Positions 12,146 through 24,800 of a DNA stretch of 64,000 bases are shown in pieces (within the stretch, counting starts at the first letter, position 1; each line of letters starts with the position of its first letter). A program made the position numbers and the translations under genes. The notes under the pieces are model-generated. The model saw nothing but the letters and a program-made list of their open reading frames with translations. It had not been told where the DNA came from and searched no databases. Origin of the DNA: Drechmeria coniospora. Lineage: Eukaryota > Ascomycota > Sordariomycetes > Hypocreales > Ophiocordycipitaceae. The stretch spans positions 3,000,027 through 3,064,026 of the forward strand of contig NC_054390.1 in NCBI RefSeq assembly GCF_001625195.1. Direction: 5' to 3'.

Positions 12146-13017
12146 CACGTTCCAAAAGCGCCCGTGGTGCACTCTCGGCACTCCCTACTTGCTTCGGCTC
12201 GCCTTTCTGTCGGCAAATTTCCACTCGAGTGGCTCCGTGCTGGTAGGGGAACGTCCTTTCGAATGTCACCAGCTCCTATATCAACGGTGGGAAAGCCACC
12301 TCGGCGAGCTACCAGATACGTAGGTAAGCCATTGCTGGTACGGATAAAGGGCTTGAATCGGTGACATCGGACCTGCTGGGGAAGTCGGTAGAAGCGAGCG
12401 CATTCGACGCCATAAGCGTGGTTGTCGTCTCGGCATGCCTCGCCCAGTTCAAAGCGCCTCTGATGGCCGCTTTCCGAGCTCGCTCTTGTGGTCCCTAGCC
12501 ACTCCTTTTCCTCGGCCATTGATTTCCCACGCCGCACCGACGACGACTGTAAACCGTGGAGCAAAGGACGGCGAGCAAATCTTGTGCGGCATGCAAAATG
12601 AGGCACAGCTTACGGTCCGTCTCCTACATGCACATGTAGGCATACATGTATATTCATGTGAAGCTGGTGTGAAATACCCAAATCAGGCAAAGCGGATGGT
12701 TCGTCGCCTGCATGCATGCACAGGCACGCACACGTACATCTCCACGGAGATGTACGTAATTCGTCGTGCATTCTGGAAAGCGCTGGATGTAAATATGTGT
12801 CAAGATGATGCAGTGAACAGTTACTCCGTACGCCGTGAAAAGCACGACTACACAGAGTGTAGTTTATGCGTGTGCAAGGTTCGACGTAGACTGCATGGCG
12901 CTTTCTGGCCAGGTTGGGCCATGAACGAAGCAGATGGGCCGTAAAGGGTCGTATGAATACTCCGTACCCCCCTTTGGCCTCCTGGGCGTAGTCCCTCGGT
13001 AGACTCTCGACGTAAAG

Positions 13018-13557
13018 TTAAATTTGAGATTGATTTGCATCTTGCTTCCTCGGACCATTTCCAACAGGCGTTTCGGTGAAAATGAAACGAGTGTGTGGCG
13101 TCCCGTCATTCTTCAGCACCGGCGTATCAACTTTATAGAAGACCTCGGCATGACGGTTCTTGCCGCGGCGTTGATTCAGCACCGCCGTCCACTTCCTTGT
13201 GGCGATTTTGGAAAGCCATTGCTTAAGATTGTTCGACGCGTACTCGGTGAAGGCCTGATCCTCATGGTGCAAGGGGCTAAACGTCACGTTTGATACATCG
13301 ATCAGCAGCTTGCTGTGGAAAAAGTAAATGTTTCTGCAGTATAACCGCTTCCGCCAGCATGGGGATTCGGTTATTATGCACATGTCCTGTTATGGCTTGT
13401 TCGTGGTGAGGTAGGTTGAGCTCAGTCAAACTTGGTTCTTGTCCAAGAAGATGGCCACTTCGTTATCCGTCGCCTCCTGGATGGTGCGGAAAAGCTGGCC
13501 AGCGTAGCAGCAGGCTCGTACGCGGAACAGGGCGAGAGCAAGGGCCCCAAGAATCAT
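13018..13557 (-). CDS. Candidate small secreted protein (two exons, 151 aa)
   Basis: Proposed exons are 13557-13432 (42 codons) and 13347-13018 (109 codons plus stop), both in phase 0, with an 84-nt GT...AG intron. Exon 1 starts at the first ATG after an in-frame stop and begins MILGALALALFRVRACCYAG, a short signal-peptide-like hydrophobic N-terminus, followed by FRTIQEATDNEVAIFLD. Exon 2 contains the protein-like stretches LLIDVSNVTFSPLHHEDQAF, EYASNNLKQWLSKIATRKW and HAEVFYKVDTPVLKNDGTPH, with codon choices unlike random sequence. I do not recognise the family. The exon 2 frame is the stronger part; the acceptor at 13348 is the least certain (other AGs nearby are out of phase). It is isolated in repeat-rich DNA, a typical setting for fungal effector-like genes, but that role is inference. 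It could also be a decayed fragment of a larger gene. Confidence 0.45.
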
Positions 13558-16500
13558 TCGAATTCATGGGATGCGGTCCGTTCGGTTCGGTTCCGGCGGA
13601 CGCTTTGTATGCGAGCTGGATGGGGGTGTGCAAGCTGGAGGTGTGCAAGCTGGAGGTGTGCAAGCTGGAGGTGTGACGAGCCGAACCGCCCACGCTACGC
13701 GTGCAAGGAAAGAGGCTCAGCCAAAGGCTGTGGATGCGGCTCTGATTGTGCGGCAAGGAGCAAGCGGACGATGATGTTGCGGAAAGAAATCCCAAGAGCT
13801 GTTGAAGACCCTTCATTGCCTCACGTGCTCCGCCCGTTCACGTAAGCCGCCCCCCTAGGCTCTTCCTTCCCCCATGCGTCACGGCAAGAGAAATGCTCGT
13901 CGGAAGCCACCTTGGCAGACGTTTGCTTTGCACGCATTCCTATTATGACCAACACCACTCCTTAATCCAGGTGTAATTCTTGTACACGTGCCGGATAAGT
14001 ACATGTGCGTACTGACATGCTTTCTACGATGTCGTACTTGCATGCGGTTTGGATACGATATATAATGGCCCCGCTCCGAACCCGGCCAGGCGGCGCTCCA
14101 AAGCAAGGTCCACATTATGAATGCCGTGCCTATTTACTTGTATGTACATGCATTTTAGTAAGTAATAATGGCACATGCTTGCTTCTTTATCAGTTCAAGT
14201 ACTACATGTTCAAGTCAGCATTTTGTACGAAATTTTGGCAGAGATGCTATTCCGGGCCGGGTTCGTGTGCACTCGTCCGAGCATCCTTGTTCATGTACAT
14301 GTCACGGGTTGTCGAGTATGAAACCTTCAGTACCTTCAGTACTCCCATCTGCATGTGCGTGTAGTACATGTGTAAAGGGTGATGCTGTGTAAAGTACCTA
14401 TGTTGGGGTTCCTATGCAACTACTTACAGTGTACATGAACCGCGATGGGTCCCGAAAGTGTAGCCAGCCCTGCTTGACAGGCTAACTCGCGGGATCAAGT
14501 GATGGCACCAGCAGTGTCGAGATGGAACAGTGAGCCTCGAAACTTCTCAATATGGGTTCGTAAATCTTCTTCGAATGCGTATGATTGACCTCAGATTAGT
14601 TGAGCCGTCTCGAGCACGCCTTTCGTGAGCCTCTGCTGGTCTGCACATGGGCAACTACGACCCCTTCACCTTCACATGAAGTCCATGTCTCAGGAAATGC
14701 AACGCTATTTGGGGAAGGCGAAGAGATCGAATTGCTATGGTTTTTTGGGGGCAGTGCAGTGCAAGTAGGCAGCATTGCTACCATAAATCGACGAGCTCTC
14801 ATATGTAAAGATAGTCAGGTGGGCTATGCAAGGTAGTGTGTTGAAGAAAGGCATGTACGGAGTACTCTGTACTGTAGGGAGGAATCATGAAGTTCGCGTG
14901 CCGAATTACGTCACCTTACCGTGGCTAACCGCAGAGACACCGTGCGAATAGGATGGCCCAATAGCAACCGCTGCATTACATATGGAAGCACTCTGGAAAA
15001 CGCGCACGGTGCACCAGAAACCATGGCAGTCCGTCAGTTGATAATAGTACGGCCACTGTGTTCACATTACCGGAAGCTTGTCATAATGATGCTCAACAAA
15101 TACAATTCGTGGCAACTTTGCTGCTTTGCCAGTAACCATTCATAGAGAAGCCCAGTCACAAGACGATTTTGGCCGTCTCGGGGTGCACGATAATTCGGCC
15201 CCCTTGAGGCGCCTACGCACAGCCAAGTGTAGGGTAAGCGCCAAGGATAAATACTGTAATGTTCAGCGCCCAACACAGGTGCTCAATTTACCGCGAAATC
15301 ATTTGTGCCACGGACACTAGAACGCCGCGATAAGTCGAAGCCAAAAACGAGCCGAGCAAATAAGACTTCACGAATGCCTGCGGACGTCTTTCCAAAACTC
15401 GAAAGAGCGTCCCGGGAGGTGGAAACAGATTCCTCACCGATCGAGAAAAGGTCGCCGTGAGGATGGAAGGACACCCCCCGAGGGACGACACCGGCTAGGC
15501 AGGCATTTTGTTTCCTTGCAGATTACGGCCCAGATAAAGCAGCTATTCCAGAGCCATAGCAGCGATCCGACATGCACCGAGCACGATGCCAGTCGGATGC
15601 TGGGGAAAGGAACAGCACCGAGCGGTGGGATAGATGGATGCAGGTCCTTTGTGGATGCCCTCGGCCGCAGCCCATGTGCATGTGCATGTATGTGCATGTG
15701 CATGTGGTAAGAAGAATACGGAAAGTACCCCCCTTGACCGATCCGGTTTACTTTTGGGTCTATTTGCCCTCGCGATATTGTGCGTCGTTGTGTATACTTG
15801 AAGCATCAAAACAGCAACAGCAGGGCAGCGCGCCTCGAGGGGATATACACACTCCATTTCGTGATATCTTCTCGACATCGAGCCCCAGCCACAGTGGGTC
15901 ATATTTAGGCAGCGAAGCACACGCATACATGTACAAACATGCATTTGCCGAAGCGGCGTGGATGAATATCGTATCGAACCCTTCCTCAACGAAGGAAGGA
16001 TGCCATGTCTGCAGTACAGTACAAAGGTTGCCAGCGCAGCTCGCCTCCGAACCGCTCAATCCGTCGGACGACATTCACGCGGCAAGAGAATGATCGATAG
16101 TGAAAAGAAGAGGCATCCATGGTTCGGAAGAGCCATGCGTATAGGATTACGATTACAGAGGGAGCAAGGTGCCGTCTTTGTGGGTTCCAGCTCCAGCATT
16201 GGTATGCAGAGCCGCTCTTCTGGTGTCGGATGGCTGAATGGCGGATGGAAAAGGCCATGAAGCACGACGACAACACCATCAGGCAATGACATCATCCAAA
16301 TCCGGTTCAATGTCAGGGCAAGAATGTTTTTCTTTTTCTCAGCCCTCTCGCTAGATGGTGCACATGTTTGTACGGAGTGCTCCGTGCATGATCCATCATC
16401 AGTAGTTCCTTTTCCTTCAAGGTCAGGTGCTGCGCGCCGTCACAGAGGGGTATATCACAATCTCCCACTGGTCCGCTCGGTACACTATACTCCTTGGATG

Positions 16501-17156
16501 CGGAGAGATTGGCCTGTTGGTGGTGCTGTTACCATCATCAACTTGTCAACATGCACGGAGCCATGGCCTATCCAACTCGTCAAGTACCTGAACGACTCCG
16601 TGCCAAGTGTCGGCCAGCTGGCTGCTGCCTGATGCCAACATTCCGAAGCATGCGCTTCGCAAACTGAATCATCTCCCCGCCAACTATCGTGCAAATATGT
16701 GAGTAAATGGGGCTGACTTGAACGGATCTGGTCGTGACAGTACAGAGCAGGCCATATCGTTCGCACTGTAAGTGGTTGCAAGTATTGATTAATACCTCGT
16801 TCGAAGCACAGCAAGTAATAATATTACAAGCAATAAGCAAGTAATACCAGTTGCACGTCCGTATTTCCATGCAATTACGAATATACGCATCGTCATTATG
16901 GATTTTTTTAGTGGGGGCCTAAAGCGAAGCCAGCGCGGCGGCCAAACCCTAGGTACAAGGTACTTACTTAATTTAACAGCCAGGAACACATTTGCTCCGT
17001 TCCGCCGCCCGTCTCCATCGCCATGCCGAAGGGTCCGCCCGCCCGCCCCATCCGCCTTTTCCTCTTCCCCCTTCTCACACATCCCGGACGCACCTCGTCC
17101 TGCCTGCCACCTACCAACCTTGCGCCTGACGACGTCGGGAGCCGATCGCCGTCATC
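13558..17156. other. Intergenic; possible gene relics only
   Basis: No gene can be supported. On the minus strand a 63-codon frame ending at 15283 reads SFHPHGDLFSIGEESVSTSR and then GKTSAGIREVLFARLVFGF. It looks protein-like but has no start or partner exon that I can join. The region otherwise has scattered GTAC words (14000-14450, 14850-14880), a CATGTGCATGTGCATG run at 15670-15705, and the pyrimidine-rich leader of the methyltransferase (17000-17150). Confidence 0.5.
13626..13673. repeat. 15-bp tandem repeat, 3 copies
   Basis: GTGTGCAAGCTGGAG repeats three times, just upstream of the candidate secreted-protein gene (on the opposite strand, in its presumptive promoter). Confidence 0.85.
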
Positions 17157-19098
17157 ATGTCGAAGCCTACCAGCCTCACGGGCAGCGAGAGCGAGTTCGA
17201 GTTCGTCGAGACCCCCAAGGTGACGACGCCTTCGCTGCTCGCGAAGGACGAGAGCTGTGGAGTCCGCACCACAAAGGTACGTTTATGCGTTTGTTCGTAC
17301 GCTCCTTTGTTCGTCGGTCTATTTGTCGGTCCCCTTGTCGGTTTCTTTGTCGTTCCCTTTGTCGGTACCTTTGTCGGTCCATTCGTCGGCCCCCTCGTGC
17401 GTAGGGCGAAGAATGGCTTCGCATCTCGCCCTCGTGACTCGGCGTGAAGCATCCGCGAGCCAACCGGGCACACGCTGACGTGGTGGGCGACAGTCACCGG
17501 CCATCAAGAATGCTCCCGTTCCCGCCGACGGCCCCGGTGCCGACTCGTTCAGCAATGCCGGCCTCATCGGCCTCCTCGTCGGCGTGCCTCTGTACATGAC
17601 GTGGAAGGTCGGTGCCGGCTTCAAGACGTTCGTCTTCTTCGCCCTCATCCTCGACTTCCCCCTCCTCGCCGCCTACTGGCTCGTCGTCTCGTCCATCAGC
17701 CCCCGGCGCAACGAAAAGGCCAAGCTCCCCGGCCGCCCCGTCGAGTTCTACCTCGACTTCAAAAAGGAGGCGGACCGGGCCAAGTACCGCGGCAGCTGCA
17801 AGATCCCCATGGAGACGTTCCACGAGATGTACTTTGACGGCGACGTCGACTTCAAAGGCGACTGCCTCGAGGTGCTCGAGTACCGCCACGACTGGGCCAG
17901 CTTCCGCTTCACCATCAGCCTCATCCGCTACTTCCTCCTCGGCATGATCCCCGAGCTCATCATGCACACCCGCTCCCAAGGTAGGCGCTTCCCACCCATC
18001 TTGCCCGCCGCCGCCCCCCCCCTTGCTTCGCTGACGGAAACGGCGCAGACGAGGAGCAGGTCCGCGATCACTACGACCGCGGCGACGACTTCTACGGCTG
18101 GTTTCTCGGCCCTCGCATGATCTACACGTCGGGCATCATCTCGGACGCCGACAAGGAGGAGACGCTGGAGCAGCTGCAGGACAACAAGCTGGCCATCGTC
18201 TGCGAGAAGATCGGCCTCCGCAAGGGCGAGCGCATGCTGGACATTGGATGCGGCTGGGGCACCCTCGCCCGCTTCGCCAGCGAAAACTACGGCGCCAAGG
18301 TGACGGGCGTGACGCTCGGCCGCAACCAGACGGCCTGGGGCAACAGCGCCATGCGCAAGGTGGGCGTGCCCGAGGAGCAGAGCAAGATCCTGTGCATGGA
18401 CTACCGCGACATTCCCGTGCCCGACGGCGGCTACGACAAGATCACCTGCCTCGAGATGGCCGAGCACGTCGGCGTCCGTCACTTCTCCAGCTTCATCACC
18501 CAGGTCTACAACATGCTCGACGACGACGGCGTCTTCTTCCTGCAGATCGCCGGCCTCCGCAAGCCGTGGCAGTACGAGGACCTGATCTGGGGTCTCTTCA
18601 TGAACAAGTACGTCTTCCCCGGCGCCGACGCCTCGACGCCGCTCGGCTGGGTCGTCGACAAGCTCGAGGGCTCCGGCTTCGAGATCAAGCACATCGACAC
18701 CGTCGGCGTCCACTACTCGGCCACCCTCTGGAGGTGGTACCGCAACTGGATGGCCAACCGCGACAACGTCGAGGCCAAGTACGGCAAGCGATGGTTCCGC
18801 GTAAGTCACGGCCCCCGATGACGAGGTCGAGTGGAAAGCGTCACGGACGACGGGCTGACAGACGACGGGCGCGACGCAGATCTGGGAGTATTTCCTCGCC
18901 TACTCCACCATCATCTCGCGCCAGGGTTCCGCCACGTGCTTCCAGATCACGCTGGTCAAGAACATCAACTCGACGCACCGCATCGAGGGCATCGACTCCC
19001 AGTACGGCCTGTCGGGCAGCCTCAAGAGCTTCAAGGCCGACCTGCAGGCTTGGGCGAAGAAGAACAACGTGGTCTCGTCGACCAAGTTCACGTCGTAA
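17157..19098 (+). CDS. Sphingolipid C9-methyltransferase
   Basis: Four exons: 17157-17276, 17494-17980, 18049-18800 and 18880-19098, giving 525 residues, the usual length for this fungal family. All junctions are GT-AG and keep phase. The enzyme transfers a methyl group from S-adenosylmethionine to C9 of the delta-8-unsaturated sphingoid base of ceramides, making the branched base of fungal glucosylceramides at the ER/Golgi membrane. Two adjacent hydrophobic segments lie near residues 60-105 (NAGLIGLLVGVPLYMTW and FFALILDFPLLAAYWLVV). The cyclopropane-synthase-type SAM motif MLDIGCGWGTLARFA lies near 265-280, and the family signature ITCLEMAEHVGVRHF follows in exon 3. The first intron (217 nt) is long for this window and is rich in TCGGTCC/TTTGTCGG-like repeats. 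Paralogues exist in many fungi, so which copy this is cannot be told here. Confidence 0.93.
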
Positions 19099-20414
19099 GC
19101 CGCGTCGACGAGCTCTAGGCGCGACAAGCCAAACGGCATCCGCCACTCGCCCCGCCCCTGCTTGCCTCGGGGGGGCGGGCGATCAAGGCCTGGGAGCCTC
19201 TCGCGTCGAGGCAAAGTCGGGAGGGTACACGGCTGCCATTTCTGTCATGTCATGAGGCAAAATGTAAAGTGGTCCGCTCCTGTTCCATATCCATACATGG
19301 CGACCGCTGGCCGCGCTCTGCATCATTAGACGGTTGGGAAAAATTTACACTCCATCTCCGACGCATCAGCATGGATCGTGGGGGAGCACTTGTGTCGGGA
19401 TGGGAAGCCTTGAGTAGGGATTACTTGGGCACTGCATGCATGGGAATCATTGCTCAGAATTATCATATTTGTCTCGTTTGTGTGACGACTCGGTGTCTTT
19501 TCTGGTGGACTTGGCAAGCATACTTGGCAAGCATTGGGTAGAACCAAGTACCGTGATTGGTACTGTGCTGTAGTTGCAAAGTACTGTAAGTGCCTAGGTG
19601 CTTGTAAATCCATGCATGTACGGAGTACTATGGAGATGCAGTACATGTAAGTACAACAGGGTACACTCAGTCACTTAGTAGACAGAAGTGACGGCTCAAC
19701 TTTGCAGCACTATTACCACTACAAGCTGAATCGATACTTTTGCAACCCAACTACCTTTACACCTGCAGTATGAATGAAAGGATTTAGTTGTAGATACTCT
19801 GTAACTGTGCTCCGTACTCTGAACAATTACAGGTATTCCTTACTCTAGGTGTATATGTACACCTAAGGTGCAACTTGCAATACAACTGTATTTCCTCGAA
19901 TACGGAGCCGCATGTACATGTACAGAGTAATACAGCTAGAATAGGACCTAATGGTAGAATAAATCATGGCAAGTACCTAGTACTTGGACTTACATCATGT
20001 ACTCCGTACTAACTCAAGTACTGCATACTATTCAAGTACAGTAATAGTAACACTGTACGTGTACGGAGTACTTACGCAAGTAGGAACCGAGCATTGACAG
20101 AGCTAGCTTCCTAATTGGGAATGAGGTGAGTCAAGGACGAATGGCGTATTGATGCCTTAACCATACAATGTTTCGGCCTCACATTCGACCGAACCACACC
20201 GGTCATCACCCTCATTGTCCTGTTCCCCTCCCAACGTCGGTCTCTGCCAGACAGCACACTTCCGCTCCTGTGACCGCCCTTCTCCGTCATCGCCATCAGG
20301 CCACGCTCAGCGCTGACCGGCCGGCTGCACTGGCCGACTTCGATTTGGGCGGTCAACCCATACTTGCCAGTGCACAACGAGCGAGGGGTCCTCCTCGCCG
20401 TTGCACCGCATAGG
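19099..20414. other. Intergenic, GTAC-rich
   Basis: The first about 450 bp are the 3' flank of the methyltransferase. 19550-20090 is dense in GTAC, CATGTAC and near-palindromic TACGGAGTAC/TACTCCGTA words (for example about 19620, 20000 and 20060). No open frame of note is present. The final 300 bp form the promoter side of the dehydratase gene. Confidence 0.6.
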
Positions 20415-21589
20415 ATGCACCCCCGTCCGCAGCTCTGGCTGGCCGTGTGCCGCCCTGTGCCTCATCGAGCAGGGCTGGCTCGATGGCGACGGGCGTACAC
20501 AGCATCGGCCGACGCCGCGTTGGACGTGACGGCCCAGGTCGAGGCCGTGACCAGACGTCCGGCCAAGTTCATAGCTGACTACCTCACGCCGATGCGAGCC
20601 CATCTGCTTACGACGACGCTTTCCGACCTTCTCGTCCCTGCGTGCGAAAGTGCGTCAAAGGAGAAGCGGAATTGCACGTCGTCGTCCTCGATATCGGCCG
20701 TCGTGCAGCAACCGGCGCCCTCGCTCCCCCAGGGCCACCATCTCGTCTACTTCCCTCTGCAGACGGCGCCGTCGGCGCTTGCCCCCGATGGTGCCGACGC
20801 CGATCACGGGCCCGGCGATCCATTTGTGCGTCGCATGTGGGCTGGTGGCGAGGTCGTCTTCGCTCCCGGCGCCCACGAATCACTGCTGCTCGATGGGAGA
20901 GCCGTCAGCTGCGAGGAGTCCATCGAGCGGACGCGTATCCGCGGCGGCCCTGGGGCAGAAAAAGTTTTTGTCGATGTTCGCCGTCGCTATGGCCTCGGCC
21001 ACGACCGTGACGCGATGCAGACTCTAGTCGACGAGACTCGTACGCTCGTCTTCATGAGGACCGAACCGCCGTCACCGCAAGGGCAAACGCCGCCAACCCG
21101 TCGCCCCATTCAATGTAAGCCCCTTCTCCCCCGCGGACCGTGATAGAGTATCGCGAGGATGGACAGGGGGCTTCGACGATGGCAAAGCTGACAAGACGGC
21201 GCACGACAGACCCGAGCTCTCCTAGCTACGCGGCTCGCATCACACCTCGCCCGGCGCACCTATTCCACTTCTCGGCGCTGACGTTCAATGCCCACGCCAT
21301 CCACCTCGACCGGCAGTACGCCATGGGTACCGACGGCCATCGGGGCCTTCTGGTCCACGGGCCGCTCACCCTCGCGCTCATGCTTCGTGTGCTCGCCGAC
21401 TACGCCGGCCCTGCCGCCGGTCGCGTCGCACGCATCGCCTACCGCAACTACGCGCCCCTTTACGTCGATGACGAAATGCGCGTCTGCGTACGGAGACAAC
21501 AGGACCGCCCCGCTATCTGGGATGTCTGGGTCGAGGGGCCCGGCGGGGGGTTGGCCGTCAAGGGCACCGCCGAGATGGCGTCGCTCTGA
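20415..21589 (+). CDS. Mitochondrial 3-hydroxyacyl-thioester dehydratase (HTD2-like)
   Basis: Two exons, 20415-21114 and 21210-21589, joined in phase 1 across a 95-nt GT-AG intron, giving 359 residues. The ATG at 20415 opens an Arg-rich, acid-poor N-terminus (MHPRPQLWLAVCRPVPHRAG...), as expected for a mitochondrial presequence. The fungal HTD2 pattern follows: LPQGHHLVYFPLQTAPSALA, then the DPFVRRMWAGGEVVF segment. Exon 2 carries the hot-dog-fold motif HFSALTFNAHAIHLDRQYA and LLVHGPLTLALMLRVLADYA. The enzyme dehydrates 3-hydroxyacyl-ACP in type II (mitochondrial) fatty-acid synthesis, the pathway that supplies lipoic acid. It converges with GPI13, with only 228 bp between stop codons. An upstream in-frame extension to about 20364 lacks an ATG. 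Confidence 0.88.
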
Positions 21590-21817
21590 GCCGTCTCGTC
21601 CCCTCCTCACTGTTGGGACTCCCTTGGGCATGCACCGAGAGAGGGAGCAAGGGCATTGGCTGATGGTATGCATATATTGTATCACACTCGAGTGGTGATC
21701 TTCAGCTTCAGAATGCTAGCAGTCAAGGTGACGGCCATTCCATCCAATGCCGTCCATCCCCATCCACCCGATCTATGCATCCAAACGCCCGCGACCAAGC
21801 TACGCCCAAGGCAAACT

Positions 21818-24800
21818 CTAATCCGCCCAGCCAAAGACCTCGCTGACGGACAGCGTATTGCTGCGCAGCCCTGTCAGGGTCACGACGAGGACGACGAGGT
21901 CCAGAAGCAGCAGCAGCACGGCAGCCATCATGAAGCGCGGGCAGAAGACGCGAAAGAGCATGAGATGACGACGCAGCCAGCCGGCCCAGCTCATGCTGGC
22001 GAGCGCTTCGACGGCGAAATAGACGACGAAGACGGCGGCGGCGCGCGCCACCGTCTCGAGCACGCCTTTCTGCTTCGGCCCCGTCTTCCACAGAACGAGC
22101 AGGGGCAGGGAGGCGGCGGCGAGTATCTGGGCACCAAACGTGTTGAGCGCGAGCACGAGCGGCGTCCAGGGATAGCGTATGGTGAAGAGCGGGATGAAGG
22201 CGCTGTCCCACTGGATGCTCGAGAGGACGGCCTGGTGGCCGGTCTTGAAGTAGTAAAAGTTGCCGAGGACGGCGAGCATGACGGGGCCGATCGTCTCCGT
22301 CTTGATGCCGTTGAGGTCGAGCACCTCGGCAAGGGAGAGCACCTGCCAGAACATGAGGGCGAGCGCGCCCGAACCCATGGGCTTCGCGAGCAGGAGGCAA
22401 GCCCCGAGCAGGTTGAGGGGCAGCAGGAGATAGCGGGCTCCCAAGGCGTTGGCGTATCCGAGAATGGCGGCGCGGGCCTGGCCCGTCTTGGACGTCGTCA
22501 AGGTGATGGAGACGCAGGGCGGAGCCCAGATAAAGGCCGTCGTGCCGGCGACGAGGGCGAGGGCGAGAACCAACTGGGCGAGATAGACGCCGACCGTCTT
22601 GAGCGATTCGGCGTAGAGCCGGCCGGCGAACCAGTTGCCGTTGTCGGCGGCATCGATGACCCAGTAGACGGCCGAGAGGAGCAGGCCCCCGCGGAACACG
22701 TAGCCGATCCAGGTCGGTGCCAGGCCCTCGTACGATCGCGTCGGCACCAGGAACGACTTGACAATGGAGGGGAGGGCGACAAAGACGACAAAGGGGATGG
22801 CCAGCTGCCACGGAGCCGAGGTGGACGACGTGACGGAGGCGTAGTAGGTCGAGGTGCAGAACGGCATCTGCTCCTCCCGGCAGAGCTTCGAGTATGACGC
22901 GAGCCGGCCGAGGGCGACAAAGGCAAGGGAATGGAAGATGGCCATGGTGCGGTCGACCTTGTATTCGATGCGAAAGGACGAGACGGTGGCGGCGACGCCG
23001 AAAGAGGTGACGAAGAAGAGCAGAATCGAGTCTTCCCAGACAGTGTACGAGTTGGATGCGAAGCCGATCGAGTGGCTGAGCGTGAAGACGACCGACAGCC
23101 AACCCCAGAAGCCGCTCGGGAGCAGGTTGCGAAGCGTCTTGCCGCCTCCGTAGAGGGATGTGCCCACGGTCGACATGGCGAGCAGGGTGACGAGGGCGGT
23201 GACGCGCGTCATCGCCTGTTGGCGATAGATGGCCGCGAGGAGCAGCGAGCAGGCGACGACGAGGAAGCGGGCATCCCACAAGCCGCGCAGCAGGTCCCTG
23301 TGATGGTGCTCATCGACGTGCGGTTGGACGGCGGCCTTGTCGTCGGCCATCTCGAGCAACTTCTCGGCGTAGTCGAGCTCGACGTCGTTGGTGACGATAA
23401 ACTCGTCGTCCGGGCCCCGCGAAGCGTACATGACGAGGAGGAGGACGCCGACGGCGGCGACGCCGACGCCCGAGACCATCCGCGGGACGTCGAAGCGCGC
23501 CCACAGGTCCTTGCAAACCTGCAGCGTCTCTTCCTGGAACCTCGTGAGGGCGGCGTAGGCGGCCTTGGGCTCGGTGCCGGGCGCGTTGGCCTCGGCCCAC
23601 AGGGCGGCGGGAGACGCGGAGCCGGCGCTCGGAGCGAGGCCGCGGGCGTCAAAGTACGACTTCTGATACCTTTCGATGCCGGCCGAGGCCATGCGCGAGA
23701 CGGCGGCGAGGTTGGCCCAGTCGCCGCCTTCGGGTCCGGCAAAAGCTTCCTCGATGGGTCGACCGAGGTTGTTGAAGGGGATGGGGATGCCCAGGAGCAG
23801 GGCGAGGGTCGGGACGAGATCGATCTGGTTCACGGGTCGCGTCTTGGCCGTGGCGGGAGGGATGGCGAACTCGGGCGAGGTGCGGCCGAAGATGGGGCGC
23901 TTGGAATACATCCACAGGGCGGCTTCGACCTCGTCGTCGCTCTCGCCGCCGTGATCGCCTTTGCTGTCCATGCCGTGGTCGCCCATGACGACGAGGAGGG
24001 TGTCGTCGTCGATGAGGGCCGTGATGTTGCGGACAAAGTCGTCCATCTGGCGCAGCTTCGCGTTCATGGCCGCGTGGTCGGGTCCGTAGCGGTGGCCCGC
24101 ATGGTCGACGCCGAGGCAGTGACCTATGAGCAGGTCCCAACTGGTCTTGTTCCGGTGGTCGAGCAGGGGAAAGATGTTTTCGATGACGCCGTCATCGACG
24201 GTGTGCAGGTCCCAGACGTTGAAGCTGTCGTAGGCCCTCGAGAGGTTGGGCTCGAAGGAATCCGGGAACAGGGCCCACCAGGTGTCGTCGCCGATGTGGG
24301 CAATCCTGCGGCCCGCGTTCCGCAGCTGCAGCAGCAGGTTATCCTCGTCGATGGCGGTGCCGGCAAAGTTGCTCCCGGCGTCGATGAAGGTCGGCAGAGT
24401 GCCGGTGGTGAGCCCCTTGAGGCGCTGCAGCGTCGCCGTCGGCGGATCGGCGATGAAGGGTCGGAGGAAGGCGTTCTGGGGCGAGCGCAGAGCGGTTTCG
24501 TGGAGGAAGGGAAAGGCGTTGTGGAAGGGCCGGGCACGGTCGGCGTCGTCGAAGGGGACGGTAAAGTCGTATCGCAGCGCATCGATGACGACGACGACGG
24601 CGCGGTCAAACGTCTTGGGGTGCCAGCAACCGAGCGAGGGATCCAGGGCCGCCCGAGGGCTGTCGATGGGCGGCGACGCACAGCTCGACTTGTCCCCGAG
24701 CACGAGCCGGGTGAGGAGGAAGCCGCCGGTGAAGAGCCAGAGGCCGACGGCGTGCATCAAGAGGAGCCAGATCCAAAAGGCCACGGTCCACCGCCACCGG

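Larger units (their letters stand above)
3743..13017. other. 9-kb intergenic block of minisatellites and GTAC-rich DNA
   Basis: I find no convincing gene in over 9 kb. From 3755 the 3' flank of the GPI gene has T and TTC runs and a diverged direct repeat containing GGAAGATTG (about 3834-3880). Several tandem repeats follow (4588-4711, 4834-4901, 5141-5286, 5535-5700, 9283-9318, 12090-12145). Between them lie stretches saturated with GTAC, AAGTACTT and GTACTCCGTAC words (5140-6900, 8570-8830, 10980-11200). Sections at 6900-7500 and 8870-11000 are GC-rich and open in several frames at once, but have no recognisable protein, codon-usage contrast or intron structure. A decayed mobile element cannot be excluded. 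I saw no terminal repeats or transposase motifs. Confidence 0.5.
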
